Part shown: positions 1-9,790 of the stretch, piece after piece | How the letters are laid out: each line of letters starts with the position of its first letter | Numbering within the stretch: position 1 is the first letter of the stretch | NCBI GenBank assembly: GCA_964567995.1 | Contig: CAZMOB010000005.1 | Span: forward strand, 26,254-90,253 | Direction: 5' to 3' | DNA length: 64,000 bases | Source of the DNA: JAGOTP01 sp964567995 | GTDB taxonomy: Bacteria > Patescibacteriota > Patescibacteriia > 2-12-FULL-60-25 | The notes under the pieces: generated by a model | The model's input: the letters and a program-made list of their open reading frames with translations, nothing else | Databases searched by the model: none | What the model was told of the DNA's origin: nothing | Program-made: the position numbers and the translations under genes

Positions 1-3000
1 CGTTGGTGCGTGCCCCAGAAGCAGCGCTCTCTGCGTCCGCTGGATCCGCGGTAACACCTGCGGCAGGCGTCGTTCCCCCATTGTTCCCCGCCGCGCTAAA
101 GATCTTACTTGGAATACAGCCTTGACCATCACGTGGACCACCAACGCAGATTCCCGGTGGGCTGGCGTTCGAGAACGGGCTGTAGAACTTGCTCACCGCT
201 GAACTTTCGTATTCAACACGCTTATAGGTACAACTACACTCTTCTCCGAATTCACAGGTCTGCGCCGAAGCGAAGCCAGCCAGACGACGAAGCGGCTTGG
301 CCGGATTCTTGGACGTATCCCATTCGGTCGTAAAGGAAGCTGGGAACGGAGAATCCTGCTCTGGATGAGCGCGACATTCGGCTGGTGGATAGGCTTGCGT
401 CAAGAAGACGTTGCTCGTCGGATCAGCCAGCGAGAACTTCTCGGCCACGTTATGGAAGTCGAGCAAATCAGAGTTGCTATGCACCGGCAGGTAACAATTG
501 ATGGATTTACCAGCCACTACCTCATTCGGCAGGTAGTACCCGATACGACCAGAACCCATATGTTTACAGAGGGCCAACGATGGATTCGCGATCAGCAACC
601 CATCCGACGGATCGGCGTTACTTGGAGCTCCGACAGGAGTGAATTCACCCAATATTTTAGCCTGGTTCTTGGTCGGTCGGACCGCGTGATAGCGACTACC
701 GGTAACACCAAGAAGTGGCGGCATCGCGACCGCAGCCGTCAAACGATAATCCTGTGACAAACGGAACGGGGCATCCGGCACCGTCTTCGCTCCATCGACG
801 GCTACACGAACACTTTGCAAATCCATCACCTGGAAGGCGTCTGGAATGGCGTAGCCTGAGTAATCTTTCTGACCCAAGCCCAGCGTACGGCCCGCGTATT
901 GCTTTGCATCCAACACCGCTCCCGCTGTCAGGATTGGCTCGGTTGAGGTCGAACGACGATCGACGTAACTTGCACAGAATTGATCCCCCGCTTGCCCAGT
1001 CGACTTATCGCACAAAGCCGGTACGCTACAGATTTCTTTATATTTATTGGTAGATGGATCGAGGACCGTTTCTGAACTACGGCAGCCCAACCACTGGGAA
1101 CATTCACGATCAACCGAGACCTTTAACAACAAGTTCGCGTCGTTGGAGCGCTCCGGAGGAACCGTGTTGCAGGTGGCTCGTGTCAGAACGGAACGCGTAC
1201 TCGTCGTATCCGTCGTCACATCTCCACCGGGTCCTCCCGAGAAGAACTGGTAGCTGATTCGTTCGGGACTATGATCCGCCGGAATACGGCAATCATCATC
1301 CGTCCGACACTGAGACGCACCTACCCAAGCTTCAGAGGTGACTACCTCATCAACTCCCCCACCACTTGTCAGTGGAACCGCCGTACGAAGAATCGTTGCA
1401 CGAGTTCCCTCACACCGCCCTGGCATACGACACAGCGGATTATCTGGATTGTTGCGACAATCAACCGGTGTCACTGGGCGGAAGGCCTGTTCTTTATATT
1501 TCTCATAGGTCGCACGAGCATTGTAATTCAAGGCACCACTGCTCATATCGCGGAAGAGCACACAGCCACGGCCAAGGTCGACCGTTCCATTACAGCTCGA
1601 CGTATCGAGACGATCATTCTTGATGTAGAAATACGACTTCCCAGAGCGTCGGGTCGGATCAGTCGTATCGCTCACGTCGCGTAGTTCAGTACATTCACCA
1701 GCCGCTTGCTCACACAATCCAACGTAGCTCTTGTAGGCCGTATCCCCTGAACGAGCGAGTCCGTAGGTGGCACCCCCTTCCAAAATATTCGGATAACACG
1801 GAGTCTCAGCCGAACCCTTCACATACCAGCCACCAAGACGCGTAACTGCTGGCCCAGCCCCACCCGAGAACGTTTCGCCCTCGCGGTATTCACACACGCT
1901 CGTGCCTGGATCACGGAAATATTCCTTGACCGACCCGTAAGAATACTCGGCACAGAAGGCTTCTGATGGCTTACACAGCGCCGTCTTGTAGCGCAAAATA
2001 TCATCTTTGAAGTAGACCGTTTCGTACGGCTTTTCGACATCGAGCGTCTGACGGTCTGGCGACAACTTTGGCTTCCCGAACGCGCGACAGCTCATGTTCT
2101 GCGCGTTACACCGTTTGCTTGGATCATCGATCAGATACAGATAGCGATCAGCTGGCAAATCGATCACCGATGGCACGTAGCGAGTCGGATCAATCGGGTT
2201 CGGTTGCACGATACGCTGACCGTACGTTTCATCCGTATTCCGTGTATCAACGAAGGCCGTACAGCCAATCGCCGTTTCGCGACAGAGACGCGTAAAGCGA
2301 CGGGCGTTGACACTCTGGTTTTGACGATTGGTATAGCTCTTACAATTCAACATGGCTTGTGGTTCATCCGCTCCATCCAAGCCTTGATCACACTGATTGG
2401 GCGTATTCCACGTATTATTACGGACGTAGACGACATCCTGCACACGCACAACCGAAACCTCATCGAAGTAGAAGCCGAAACCCGCACCACGCACGAGTGG
2501 ACCCGTGAAGGTGAGGAGAGTGGAGGAGGTGTTCGGCGCTCCTTCAAACAAACCAATCGTGAAGCGTTGCCATTCAGGTGTCAGACGAACCGAACCGATC
2601 ACCTGCTCGCCGCCTCCGTCTTCACGTGAGGTACGAACAACCAACGTCGTGGATGTAGCCGGAACTTTTGCCCAGAAGGTCGCACGATACAGTGAGGTTT
2701 CTGCCGATTCGAAGGTCCCACGTGTGCGCGCAATTCCAAGCGGACTCGTAACACTCCCCGGATCACCGACACGAAGCGAAACATCACCAACCAAGAGTGC
2801 TTCCGTCGACGTCGTCACCCCTGCCTCATCAAAACCAACCAGGTTATCTCGGAAGGTCTGGCTCAATACCACTTTTGTATCACCCGAATTCGCACCGGTG
2901 AACATGCGACAACTCGAGGCCTGGACATTACACGAGCGGCTTTCTGGCAAATACGCACCGTAGGTACATTCGGCTCGATCGTTGAAGCGACCGCCGGTAC

Positions 3001-6000
3001 GCTCACAATCCGCGCGACTACTGCGTCCCAAGCGCAAATTCACACACTGACTACTGGAAAGCACCGTCTGCGAGAAGTAGCGATAGAAGATGCGACCCAA
3101 AGCATCGTAGAACTGGCGGCAATCTGGATCCGCTCCGGTTCTCCAGCTTGCTTCATTACACGTATCCGGCTCTTTGAAACTAATCTGGTCGGCCTGAATC
3201 TTGGTCAAAATACGTGGACCCAAGTCGAACGGACCTGTGTCTTTTTTGAGACTCCACGTACGCAATTGGTAGCCAACCGTATCAGCTCCTTCCCAGGTGA
3301 AGTACGTTTCCGAATCAGCGCCGGGCTTTTCACAGGCGCGAAGGTAGCTATAGGCCGCTGAACCACCATCGGTTCGACCTGTATCATCGACAGTCGTGAA
3401 GGTCTCACACCCAACATCTTGTTGCGTACACTGACCCGCCGTCCGAGGAATGAAATAGGTCGAGGTCGCCTCTTCTGGGTCACTGAAGCGTGGATCGACG
3501 TCTCTGACCAAGTCGAACGACGAGGCGGATTTGCGGTACTCGGAATAGCCGATACAGGCCGCCGGACAGAGATCATTCTCCGACAAAATAGCTGGCACCT
3601 CTTGTCCACCTTCTTGATCGCGATAGCCTTGGCAACCCGCATCCAGCTGATTACAGCTCTGGGCAAACGCCGTACACAGACTAGAACGTGTCGGATCGTT
3701 GGCCGGTTTTGTACACTGCAACTCTTCCGGTGCCACCTTCATGAAGACTGCTTGCAAACCGGAGGTAAAGGTCTCAAGGAAGGTTGTGGCAAAGTCTCCT
3801 TCTTCAAACTGAACACCATCCAAGAAGACATTATTCCCCGTAAAGAAGAAGTGCATCCAAGTCGAACTGGCGGGCAACGTGACCGAGTACTCGAAACGCT
3901 GCCACTCTTGTGATAGCTGTGGCGACAGAGACACCTGATAGGCCGGACCGATGGTCGTTCCAAGACCAGGCGATTTATACGTTCGACCAAGGATCACATC
4001 CGTCATCCCCTCGGAGCGTTTGTCCGACGTCGACGGATAGAGACGAGCCGATAACGTCGCTGTTCCGCCAGAAGAACGGGCATAGAACGAGAAGGAATAG
4101 GTACGACCACCAACCACCTGCACTGACTGCACAAGACTCGAAGCTGGACTATACGATAATCTAGCCGCTTTTTGACCGAGATACGGCGTTCCGTCCGCTT
4201 GAGCAAGCGTTAACCGAGGTTCCGTATCGAAGCGCTCTGGAGGGAAAGTGACCTGAGTCGTTTTCCGCCACGCCAAGGCATCTGTTGAGATCGTTGGATC
4301 TTCCGATTCAAATGAGCCATTGATAAGCAGGTTCAACGCACCCTTACCAGGCGTAAAGGCGTACAAACGGGTACAGCCCTCATCCCCCGCAGGACAGGCT
4401 TCAAAGCCTTTGTTCGTCGCCGGCTGACTTGGAGTCGCTGCTTTAAAGTAGAGTCGTTGTCCCGTTGACGTATTCGCCGCCCATTCGTTCACATCAGAGG
4501 TGCTCGTTGCTCGACTGCTCGCATACCAGAGACAGCCAGCATTTGAAGCGTCACACGCGGCACGATCAATCGTGTTCCGCAGATAACCTACCTCTTTATT
4601 CGCAGAATCGGTATAAATACGACAGCTCGCCGCATAGGCTGGACAAACATCCGCCTGGAAGCGATAGACCGAACGTTCAGCCATACAATACCCAAAGCCA
4701 CCGGTACATTCGCCCTTATCATTGCGCGCCAGACAGGTCTGAATGTCCTGACATTCCTCTTTGCGGATCGGCAACTTGCTCGACACTAGCGTATCCGTAT
4801 AACCCGTGAGCGTACATTGTTGTGGGAAAGAGGTGATGACCCAATTCGGATCAATCAAATGACACCATGGATGTGCCTCATCAATCTGACCCTGCGCATT
4901 ACAGTCCGAAAAACTCTTCGCCACTTCCTGGAGCGTAATACAACCATCAGCCGTATCACAGCGTCGCTTGTTCGCTTCGCTATTAGCCGCGAGCTCAAAC
5001 CCAATCGGCAGAATACGCATGAGACGCATCTTTTGAAGGTTGCCGGCACAGTAGGCTTGGGTATAACACTGCTCATCCTGGTTTTCACGTGTGCGCGTCT
5101 CCGGAATTAAGCGCCAATCCTCGTGCAAAAAGCCACGCTCCAACGCCTCACGCACCGTCACACCGCCCTCGCTCGTCTTCGAGCGAATTGCTTGAACCAA
5201 CGATTGATCGAGAACGCAGTTCCAAGCTCCACGTTGCGCTGGCAAACACGTCTGCATCTGCGAGACAACATCATAATCAGCCACCTGCTGCGGTGGTGGA
5301 TTTCTCAAATCAATATTGGCATTTCTCGCATCCGTCTTCCCGTAGATGGCGACCGAGTCCGGCCCAGAGAGATCTAAGGATCCGGAAGGAGTAAAAGAAC
5401 CACCCAATCCCTTTTCAAAAATACGTTGCAAGAACTTCGAGGCCAGCGTGTTCAAGAAAATCGAACCGGTATACAGAGCCAATTGAACGGGCCCCGCATC
5501 CCACGCATTCGAGAGAATCGAGCCAACCAAAGCGGTCTGATCTGCCCCTGGCTTACGCACAACCTGTTCATTAGTCGCTTCTTGAACCACGGAGGCTGGT
5601 GTTCGTACATTCCCGGAAATCAAGCCCTCAACTGGACGGAACCCATTCCCCTCCTGACGCTGAGCGGCTGCGTCCGTCACCTGGCGCTGAACATCTGTCA
5701 AAAAGCGGTTGTAGACGTTGGTAATCGTTCCCAATTGACTGATGCCCGGATCAAAACTCTGCTCCAAATTACGCAGCACCTCTCCATCGCTCATCGTGCG
5801 ATAGAGCGTGTCGTAGTTATCCAACACCGCTTGGAATTCACAGCGTGGTCGCGGACGATTGTAGCGATTCAACCCCAAATTCCCCGCACTCGGGGGCGTT
5901 GGGAAGAGCTGACTCCCCAGATCTCCCAAAGACACCTGCAAACGCAAGAGCGTACTCGGATCACGCGGCTGACAGAGGTTGAACCCGACTCCTCGGAAGA

Positions 6001-6412
6001 AACTGGAGTCGCTCAAGCTCGCCATGAATTCACCCGCCGCGTCACTTCCGACATTCGTCAGATATTCTCCAACCTTGCCATCAAAGAACAATTTTCCTTG
6101 CCCCTTGCCACCCGTCGCAATGTATTCCGCCGCATCATACGCCATCTGCCCCAAGAATAATTGAAGCGCATTCGTGAGCGCAATCACTCCGGCGCGGGTC
6201 AACTCCGTATAAATGTTCTTATACGTCTGGTTGGCCGCCTCCGGCAGGTTGCCTGCAATCGTCACCACCAAAGGCGATGTCCCCACAACTGGGACCGGCA
6301 TCTCCTTCGTCATAGCCAAGGCTGGCTGGAGAGGCCCTAAAGACAGCGCTAGCCCCGTCACGAGGGTGACGAGGCCAAACGCGGCGCGACGGAAAGGACG
6401 CATGGATGCCAT
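1..6412 (-). CDS. Giant secreted Cys-rich protein with two carbohydrate-binding-like modules (C-terminus outside window)
   Basis: The reading frame stays consistent from an ATG at 6412 to the left edge, giving about 2,137 residues without reaching a stop. It starts with a signal peptide: basic MASMRPFRR, a hydrophobic stretch, then a likely AxA cleavage ending PALA near residue 33. The mature part is rich in spaced cysteines. Two segments look like jelly-roll carbohydrate-binding modules (CBM_4_9-like): about residues 685-870 (LLINGSFE to FLDGVQFEEG, with QEWQRFEYSV) and about 1175-1320 (EWQRFTIGL to FYFDEVSVV). It sits 6 nt after the calcium-repeat membrane protein gene, so the two are probably cotranscribed. 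There is no Shine-Dalgarno sequence. Large proteins of this type are known from CPR genomes. Adhesion or surface-glycan binding is inferred, not shown. ATG at 6403 (MRPFRR) is an alternative start. Confidence 0.8.
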   Translation of the reverse strand, partial: MASMRPFRRAAFGLVTLVTGLALSLGPLQPALAMTKEMPVPVVGTSPLVVTIAGNLPEAANQTYKNIYTELTRAGVIALTNALQLFLGQMAYDAAEYIATGGKGQGKLFFDGKVGEYLTNVGSDAAGEFMASLSDSSFFRGVGFNLCQPRDPSTLLRLQVSLGDLGSQLFPTPPSAGNLGLNRYNRPRPRCEFQAVLDNYDTLYRTMSDGEVLRNLEQSFDPGISQLGTITNVYNRFLTDVQRQVTDAAAQRQEGNGFRPVEGLISGNVRTPASVVQEATNEQVVRKPGADQTALVGSILSNAWDAGPVQLALYTGSIFLNTLASKFLQRIFEKGLGGSFTPSGSLDLSGPDSVAIYGKTDARNANIDLRNPPPQQVADYDVVSQMQTCLPAQRGAWNCVLDQSLVQAIRSKTSEGGVTVREALERGFLHEDWRLIPETRTRENQDEQCYTQAYCAGNLQKMRLMRILPIGFELAANSEANKRRCDTADGCITLQEVAKSFSDCNAQGQIDEAHPWCHLIDPNWVITSFPQQCTLTGYTDTLVSSKLPIRKEECQDIQTCLARNDKGECTGGFGYCMAERSVYRFQADVCPAYAASCRIYTDSANKEVGYLRNTIDRAACDASNAGCLWYASSRATSTSDVNEWAANTSTGQRLYFKAATPSQPATNKGFEACPAGDEGCTRLYAFTPGKGALNLLINGSFESEDPTISTDALAWRKTTQVTFPPERFDTEPRLTLAQADGTPYLGQKAARLSYSPASSLVQSVQVVGGRTYSFSFYARSSGGTATLSARLYPSTSDKRSEGMTDVILGRTYKSPGLGTTIGPAYQVSLSPQLSQEWQRFEYSVTLPASSTWMHFFFTGNNVFLDGVQFEEGDFATTFLETFTSGLQAVFMKVAPEELQCTKPANDPTRSSLCTAFAQSCNQLDAGCQGYRDQEGGQEVPAILSENDLCPAACIGYSEYRKSASSFDLVRDVDPRFSDPEEATSTYFIPRTAGQCTQQDVGCETFTTVDDTGRTDGGSAAYSYLRACEKPGADSETYFTWEGADTVGYQLRTWSLKKDTGPFDLGPRILTKIQADQISFKEPDTCNEASWRTGADPDCRQFYDALGRIFYRYFSQTVLSSSQCVNLRLGRSSRADCERTGGRFNDRAECTYGAYLPESRSCNVQASSCRMFTGANSGDTKVVLSQTFRDNLVGFDEAGVTTSTEALLVGDVSLRVGDPGSVTSPLGIARTRGTFESAETSLYRATFWAKVPATSTTLVVRTSREDGGGEQVIGSVRLTPEWQRFTIGLFEGAPNTSSTLLTFTGPLVRGAGFGFYFDEVSVVRVQDVVYVRNNTWNTPNQCDQGLDGADEPQAMLNCKSYTNRQNQSVNARRFTRLCRETAIGCTAFVDTRNTDETYGQRIVQPNPIDPTRYVPSVIDLPADRYLYLIDDPSKRCNAQNMSCRAFGKPKLSPDRQTLDVEKPYETVYFKDDILRYKTALCKPSEAFCAEYSYGSVKEYFRDPGTSVCEYREGETFSGGAGPAVTRLGGWYVKGSAETPCYPNILEGGATYGLARSGDTAYKSYVGLCEQAAGECTELRDVSDTTDPTRRSGKSYFYIKNDRLDTSSCNGTVDLGRGCVLFRDMSSGALNYNARATYEKYKEQAFRPVTPVDCRNNPDNPLCRMPGRCEGTRATILRTAVPLTSGGGVDEVVTSEAWVGASQCRTDDDCRIPADHSPERISYQFFSGGPGGDVTTDTTSTRSVLTRATCNTVPPERSNDANLLLKVSVDRECSQWLGCRSSETVLDPSTNKYKEICSVPALCDKSTGQAGDQFCASYVDRRSTSTEPILTAGAVLDAKQYAGRTLGLGQKDYSGYAIPDAFQVMDLQSVRVAVDGAKTVPDAPFRLSQDYRLTAAVAMPPLLGVTGSRYHAVRPTKNQAKILGEFTPVGAPSNADPSDGLLIANPSLALCKHMGSGRIGYYLPNEVVAGKSINCYLPVHSNSDLLDFHNVAEKFSLADPTSNVFLTQAYPPAECRAHPEQDSPFPASFTTEWDTSKNPAKPLRRLAGFASAQTCEFGEECSCTYKRVEYESSAVSKFYSPFSNASPPGICVGGPRDGQGCIPSKIFSAAGNNGGTTPAAGVTADPADAESAASGARTN

Positions 6413-6418
6413 AGGACG

Positions 6419-7126
6419 CTAGGGGGTGGATTGAGGAGAGGAAGTTGAAGCAGGAGAACGAGCAGCTTGAATGCGCAAGGCTTCTTGATAGGACAGCACG
6501 TACGCCTGCATGAGCGCATCGTCCGGCAGGCTGGCTAGCTGATCCGGCGGGAGCAGTTGACGGGACCGAATGTATTCGCGCGTTTCAGCCGCCGTCATAC
6601 TGCCCGGTGGTTTCGGATTCGAGAGGAATTCGTCGACACCCCCTTTGGCCGCCTGAGCCGCAATCTGCGCCGCCGTCAGATCGGCGCCGGCCGTCGCAAC
6701 AAACGTAGAGGTTGACGCCTGAGGAAGCGCGGACTGCGCATCCAGACAATTTTTTCCTTGCGGACAGTTCGGATCCTGATTGCTGGCGATTTCTTCGGCA
6801 TCCGAAGCTCCATCAGAATCGCTATCGGCCAGATACGAAGACGTCCGATAGACGTATTGCTCATCGTAATCAGAAATTCCATCACGGTCCGTATCCTTCA
6901 ATCGCAATTCACGAATCTGTTTCTCTTCATCCTGATAGGTCTGTGTACGAATTTGAATCGCTCGCGCCAAATTTTGGCGTGACACTAAAAACGGTTTTCG
7001 TACCTGCGAACGCAACTGTGAGACACCTCCGAACAACAAAAAAACACAGCAGACACTGAGCAAGGTGAACGCGAGCTTCTGTTCCCGATTCAGTGTGGAC
7101 CAACGATCACGCAAAAGGTTCGCCAT
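6419..7126 (-). CDS. Membrane-anchored protein with two thrombospondin type-3-like calcium repeats
   Basis: The product is 235 residues from the ATG at 7126; an in-frame TTG at 7138 would add four residues. After a basic N-terminus, residues about 18-37 form one transmembrane helix (LAFTLLSVCCVFLLFGG), followed by a short coiled segment. Two Asp-rich loops of the TSP3/EF-hand-like type lie at residues 78-89 (DTDRDGISDYDE) and 101-112 (DSDSDGASDAEE), where alternating Asp residues should bind calcium. Two cysteines near residues 121 and 127 may pair. The C-terminus is low-complexity Ala/Ser/Pro. It is the first gene of a two-gene unit with the giant Cys-rich protein and is divergent from the Hsp20 gene. 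A calcium-stabilised role at the cell surface beside its giant neighbour is inferred. Confidence 0.75.
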   Translation of the reverse strand: MANLLRDRWSTLNREQKLAFTLLSVCCVFLLFGGVSQLRSQVRKPFLVSRQNLARAIQIRTQTYQDEEKQIRELRLKDTDRDGISDYDEQYVYRTSSYLADSDSDGASDAEEIASNQDPNCPQGKNCLDAQSALPQASTSTFVATAGADLTAAQIAAQAAKGGVDEFLSNPKPPGSMTAAETREYIRSRQLLPPDQLASLPDDALMQAYVLSYQEALRIQAARSPASTSSPQSTP

Positions 7127-7148
7127 AACAGGGTACAAGGTCGGAAAC

Positions 7149-7157
7149 AGTATACCA
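7149..7157 (-). promoter_or_regulatory. Extended -10 promoter of the calcium-repeat protein gene
   Basis: The minus strand reads TGGTATACT, an extended -10 element (TGn plus TATACT). The predicted start of transcription, about 7142, leaves a leader of roughly 16 nt before ATG 7126, or about 4 nt before TTG 7138. No convincing -35 is seen. Confidence 0.65.
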
Positions 7158-7210
7158 GATTCACATCAGACAAGAAACGAGCGTCCGTGTGGATGGACCC
7201 TCCATCGTCA

Positions 7211-7219
7211 TGGTATAAT
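7211..7219 (+). promoter_or_regulatory. Extended -10 promoter of the Hsp20 gene (leaderless)
   Basis: TGGTATAAT is a perfect -10 with a TGn extension, ending 8 nt before the ATG at 7228. Transcription should start about 2 nt before the start codon, so the mRNA is effectively leaderless. No -35 match is seen. Confidence 0.75.
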
Positions 7220-7227
7220 TTTCTCGT

Positions 7228-7641
7228 ATGGCGCTCGCCTCTTTCTTTTCCGCTCCGCAAGATCCCGTGGTCGATCAATGGCAAGCCTTGAGCGAACAAG
7301 AAGGCGAACTTGGCGTAGATATTTTTCGGCAGGGGGACATTCTCCTTATTCGTTCAACCTTGGCCGGAGTCGAACCAGAAGATCTCGATGTCTCGATCGA
7401 TGGAGACCTCCTCACCATTCGAGGGACACGCACGATGGGCCACGACGTCCACGATCAAGATTGGTTCCACCAAGAGTGTTATTGGGGCCCGTTCAGCCGC
7501 TCGATCGTTTTGCCGCTCGACGTCTATCCGGAACGAGCAGAAGCGAGCCTTCATTTGGGGGTTCTCACCCTTCGTCTTCCGATTCGGATGACCCATCGCC
7601 GCCTTGAGATTCGCCCCATGGATCAAATGATCGCTTCGTAG
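7228..7641 (+). CDS. Small heat-shock protein, Hsp20/alpha-crystallin family
   Basis: This 137-residue protein is an ATP-independent holdase chaperone of the Hsp20 family. The alpha-crystallin domain spans about residues 28-130. It includes DILLIRSTLAGVEPEDLDVS followed by the beta strand LLTIRG, and FSRSIVLPLDV, the conserved region before the A-x-x-x-x-G-V-L-x-L signature, seen here as ASLHLGVLTLRLP. The N-terminal arm is short and the C-terminal tail lacks an obvious I-x-I motif, so oligomers may be small. It heads a plus-strand group with a 74-residue protein and a VanW protein. The ATG lies 8 nt after an extended -10 box, fixing the start and implying leaderless translation. Confidence 0.88.
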   Translation: MALASFFSAPQDPVVDQWQALSEQEGELGVDIFRQGDILLIRSTLAGVEPEDLDVSIDGDLLTIRGTRTMGHDVHDQDWFHQECYWGPFSRSIVLPLDVYPERAEASLHLGVLTLRLPIRMTHRRLEIRPMDQMIAS

Positions 7642-7661
7642 TAGGCTCGAGCGATCGTATT

Positions 7662-7886
7662 ATGAAACAATTGCTCACCTGCTCCGTTCTAAAGGTCGAA
7701 GAACAAACCGTCCAAGTCCGCACGCCCGACGGCCAAACCCTGACCCTCCCCCTCTCATCCATTCACGGAACGCCTCTCGCAGAGGGCCAGATCCGACTGA
7801 TGGGAGTCGTTGCTGAAGGCGGCCGTGTAGATGACAGTCTCTTCGCCAAAACTATTTTGAATGAGCTTCTCTCCCCCCGATCATGA
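7662..7886 (+). CDS. Small hypothetical protein between hsp20 and the VanW gene
   Basis: A 74-residue protein that I cannot assign. The sequence alternates hydrophobic and polar residues (CSVLKVEEQTVQVRTPDGQT), suggesting a small beta-barrel-like fold, followed by a short C-terminal helix (SLFAKTILNELL). It has no signal peptide, membrane segment or cysteine pair. It starts 20 nt after hsp20, and its TGA overlaps the ATG of the VanW gene by 4 nt, so translational coupling is likely. The conserved packing and overlap are the main reasons to call it real. Confidence 0.6.
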   Translation: MKQLLTCSVLKVEEQTVQVRTPDGQTLTLPLSSIHGTPLAEGQIRLMGVVAEGGRVDDSLFAKTILNELLSPRS

Positions 7887-9724
7887 CCTCTCCCCGCAAC
7901 ATCCAACCAACCATTCTCATCGCCTCGCTCACCGTAGGCTGTTTATGCGCCCTTATTCTTGGAACCGTCGCCTGGAGCGCTCATGTCAGTAAAACGTATG
8001 ACGGAAGAATCCTTCCCCACATTTCAGTAGCAGGGATTCCGATTGGCGGCTTGAACGAAGAAACAGCCGACACCACTCTTCGCGCCGAGCTGGGACCAGA
8101 AAAAGTGAAGAAGGTGAGCGTTCAAATCGAAGATAAAACCTACACCCTGACCGCGGATACACCAAGCGGCTCCTTCGTTGAACCCTCTTCAACCCTGGTG
8201 CGCAAGGCCTTTTCCATCGGGCGCTCCGCTAACCCCATCAAAAATATCTGGGACCGCACCCGCCTGTCCCTTTGGAGTAAAGCGGAGGTCCCCTTATCGG
8301 TGGACGTGGATGCAGAACGCCTGCGTAAATCTCTCGAACCTAAAATCGAGGATCTCCTACGAACACCACGTAATGCCACCCTTTCGATTCAACCTGAGAC
8401 AAGCCAGATTACACTCTCCCCAGAACAAACAGGCATCTCTCTAGACTGGAACAAGGCAGCTGAACAGATCCAAACGCATATCAACCGTCGCGAACAAGGA
8501 CCGGTCCGATTATCGTTACAAGAGAGCTCCGCAGATCTCACCACAAACGACCTTCAATCCGTTCGTCAAGAAGCAGAAATGTGGCTTTCAAAGCCCCTTC
8601 TAACGCTCTCTGCTGCTTCGACGACCGAAGCGACCTGGCAACTCACTACCAGCACGCTAGTCAGCTGGATCAACGTCACATCAAGCGAACCTCATAAGGC
8701 ACGACTTGAACTCAACCCAACCGCCGCCGAACAAACATTTCACACCTGGCTCGGAACAAATGTACGCATCGCGCAAGACGGTCTGTTGGAGCTGGATGAT
8801 CAAGGCAAACTCAAGACCTTTGTTCCTCCAAAAGATGGGCTTGGTCCGGATACAGAAAAAACCCTAGGAAATATTCAATCTGCTTGGGCAGAAGGAGCTA
8901 CGAGTACGGAACTCGCGATTCGAACGGAACAACCAACCATTCGCGGGGATGCCGAACGACTTGGAATTCGTGAATTACTAGGCCGTGGCACCTCAGATTT
9001 CAGCGGCTCTCCCACGAACCGAAGGAAGAACATAAAGCTTGGCATGGAACGCGTTCACGGCACCATTCTTCCAGCCGGTGGAGAGTTCTCAATGCTGAAT
9101 GCCTTAGGCGAAATTGACGGCGCTCATGGATGGCTACCCGAACTCGTCATCAAAGGCAATAAAACGCTCCCTGAATTCGGTGGCGGACTTTGTCAGATCG
9201 GCACAACTGCCTTTCGCGGCGCCATGAATACAGGTCTTGAGATTACGGAACGCCGTAATCATAGCTATCGCGTACGCTATTACGAACCCGCCGGAACCGA
9301 TGCCACCATCTACGACCCGGCACCTGATTTCAAATTCAAGAACGATACAGCGCAAACCATTCTGATTACAGGCGAAATCCGGGGTGATATTGTCGAATTC
9401 TCTTTCTGGGGAACGAGCGATGGTCGGAAAGGCAGCATCAGCCCGTCCCGCATTAGCAATATCGTCTCTCCACCCCCAACGAAACTCATTGAAACCACCG
9501 ATTTAGCACCGGGTGTAAGAAAATGCACAGAAACTGCTCATGCTGGCGCGACCGCTCAAATTGACTATATTGTTCAACACGCTGATGGCGAGAGCAAGAA
9601 AGTTACGTTCACCAGCGTCTATCGCCCTTGGCAGGCGGTCTGTCTGATTGGAGTTGCCGCCCTATCTGCTCCACCCGCTGACGCGGCCACCGTCGATCAA
9701 ACAGGTATCAATAACCTCAACTAA
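7883..9724 (+). CDS. VanW family membrane-anchored protein with YoaR-like N-terminal domains
   Basis: This 613-residue protein has an N-terminal transmembrane anchor at about residues 10-33. The long extracytoplasmic part holds repeated putative peptidoglycan-binding (PG_binding_4/YoaR-like) segments at about 50-160 and 165-330. A VanW domain follows at about 378-500. The VanW signature is clear: GGEFSMLNALGEIDG near 398, GGGLCQIGTTAF near 432, then HSYRVRYYEPAGTDATIYDP. VanW proteins occur with glycopeptide-resistance loci but are widespread, and their biochemical role is unknown. The C-terminal ~110 residues include a Cys and a hydrophobic stretch (AVCLIGVAALSAPPADA). The start overlaps the preceding small ORF by 4 nt. 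A cell-wall role is an inference from the domains. Confidence 0.85.
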   Translation: MTSPRNIQPTILIASLTVGCLCALILGTVAWSAHVSKTYDGRILPHISVAGIPIGGLNEETADTTLRAELGPEKVKKVSVQIEDKTYTLTADTPSGSFVEPSSTLVRKAFSIGRSANPIKNIWDRTRLSLWSKAEVPLSVDVDAERLRKSLEPKIEDLLRTPRNATLSIQPETSQITLSPEQTGISLDWNKAAEQIQTHINRREQGPVRLSLQESSADLTTNDLQSVRQEAEMWLSKPLLTLSAASTTEATWQLTTSTLVSWINVTSSEPHKARLELNPTAAEQTFHTWLGTNVRIAQDGLLELDDQGKLKTFVPPKDGLGPDTEKTLGNIQSAWAEGATSTELAIRTEQPTIRGDAERLGIRELLGRGTSDFSGSPTNRRKNIKLGMERVHGTILPAGGEFSMLNALGEIDGAHGWLPELVIKGNKTLPEFGGGLCQIGTTAFRGAMNTGLEITERRNHSYRVRYYEPAGTDATIYDPAPDFKFKNDTAQTILITGEIRGDIVEFSFWGTSDGRKGSISPSRISNIVSPPPTKLIETTDLAPGVRKCTETAHAGATAQIDYIVQHADGESKKVTFTSVYRPWQAVCLIGVAALSAPPADAATVDQTGINNLN

Positions 9725-9755
9725 CACCTCAAAACCCTTGAAAAGGCGCTGATCC

Positions 9756-9784
9756 TTGACAAAAAACCGGTCTTGTAGTATCCT
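9756..9784 (+). promoter_or_regulatory. Consensus promoter driving a non-coding RNA
   Basis: TTGACA at 9756-9761 and TATCCT at 9779-9784 are separated by exactly 17 nt. The expected start is about 9791. No open reading frame follows before the terminator ending at 9975, so the promoter appears to serve an RNA. Confidence 0.75.
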
Positions 9785-9790
9785 TCTTAG

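Noticed and set aside
109..6164. Many plus-strand open frames across the first 6 kb
   Set aside because: They are opposite-strand shadows of the continuous minus-strand giant protein, which has a signal peptide, recognisable modules and one unbroken frame.
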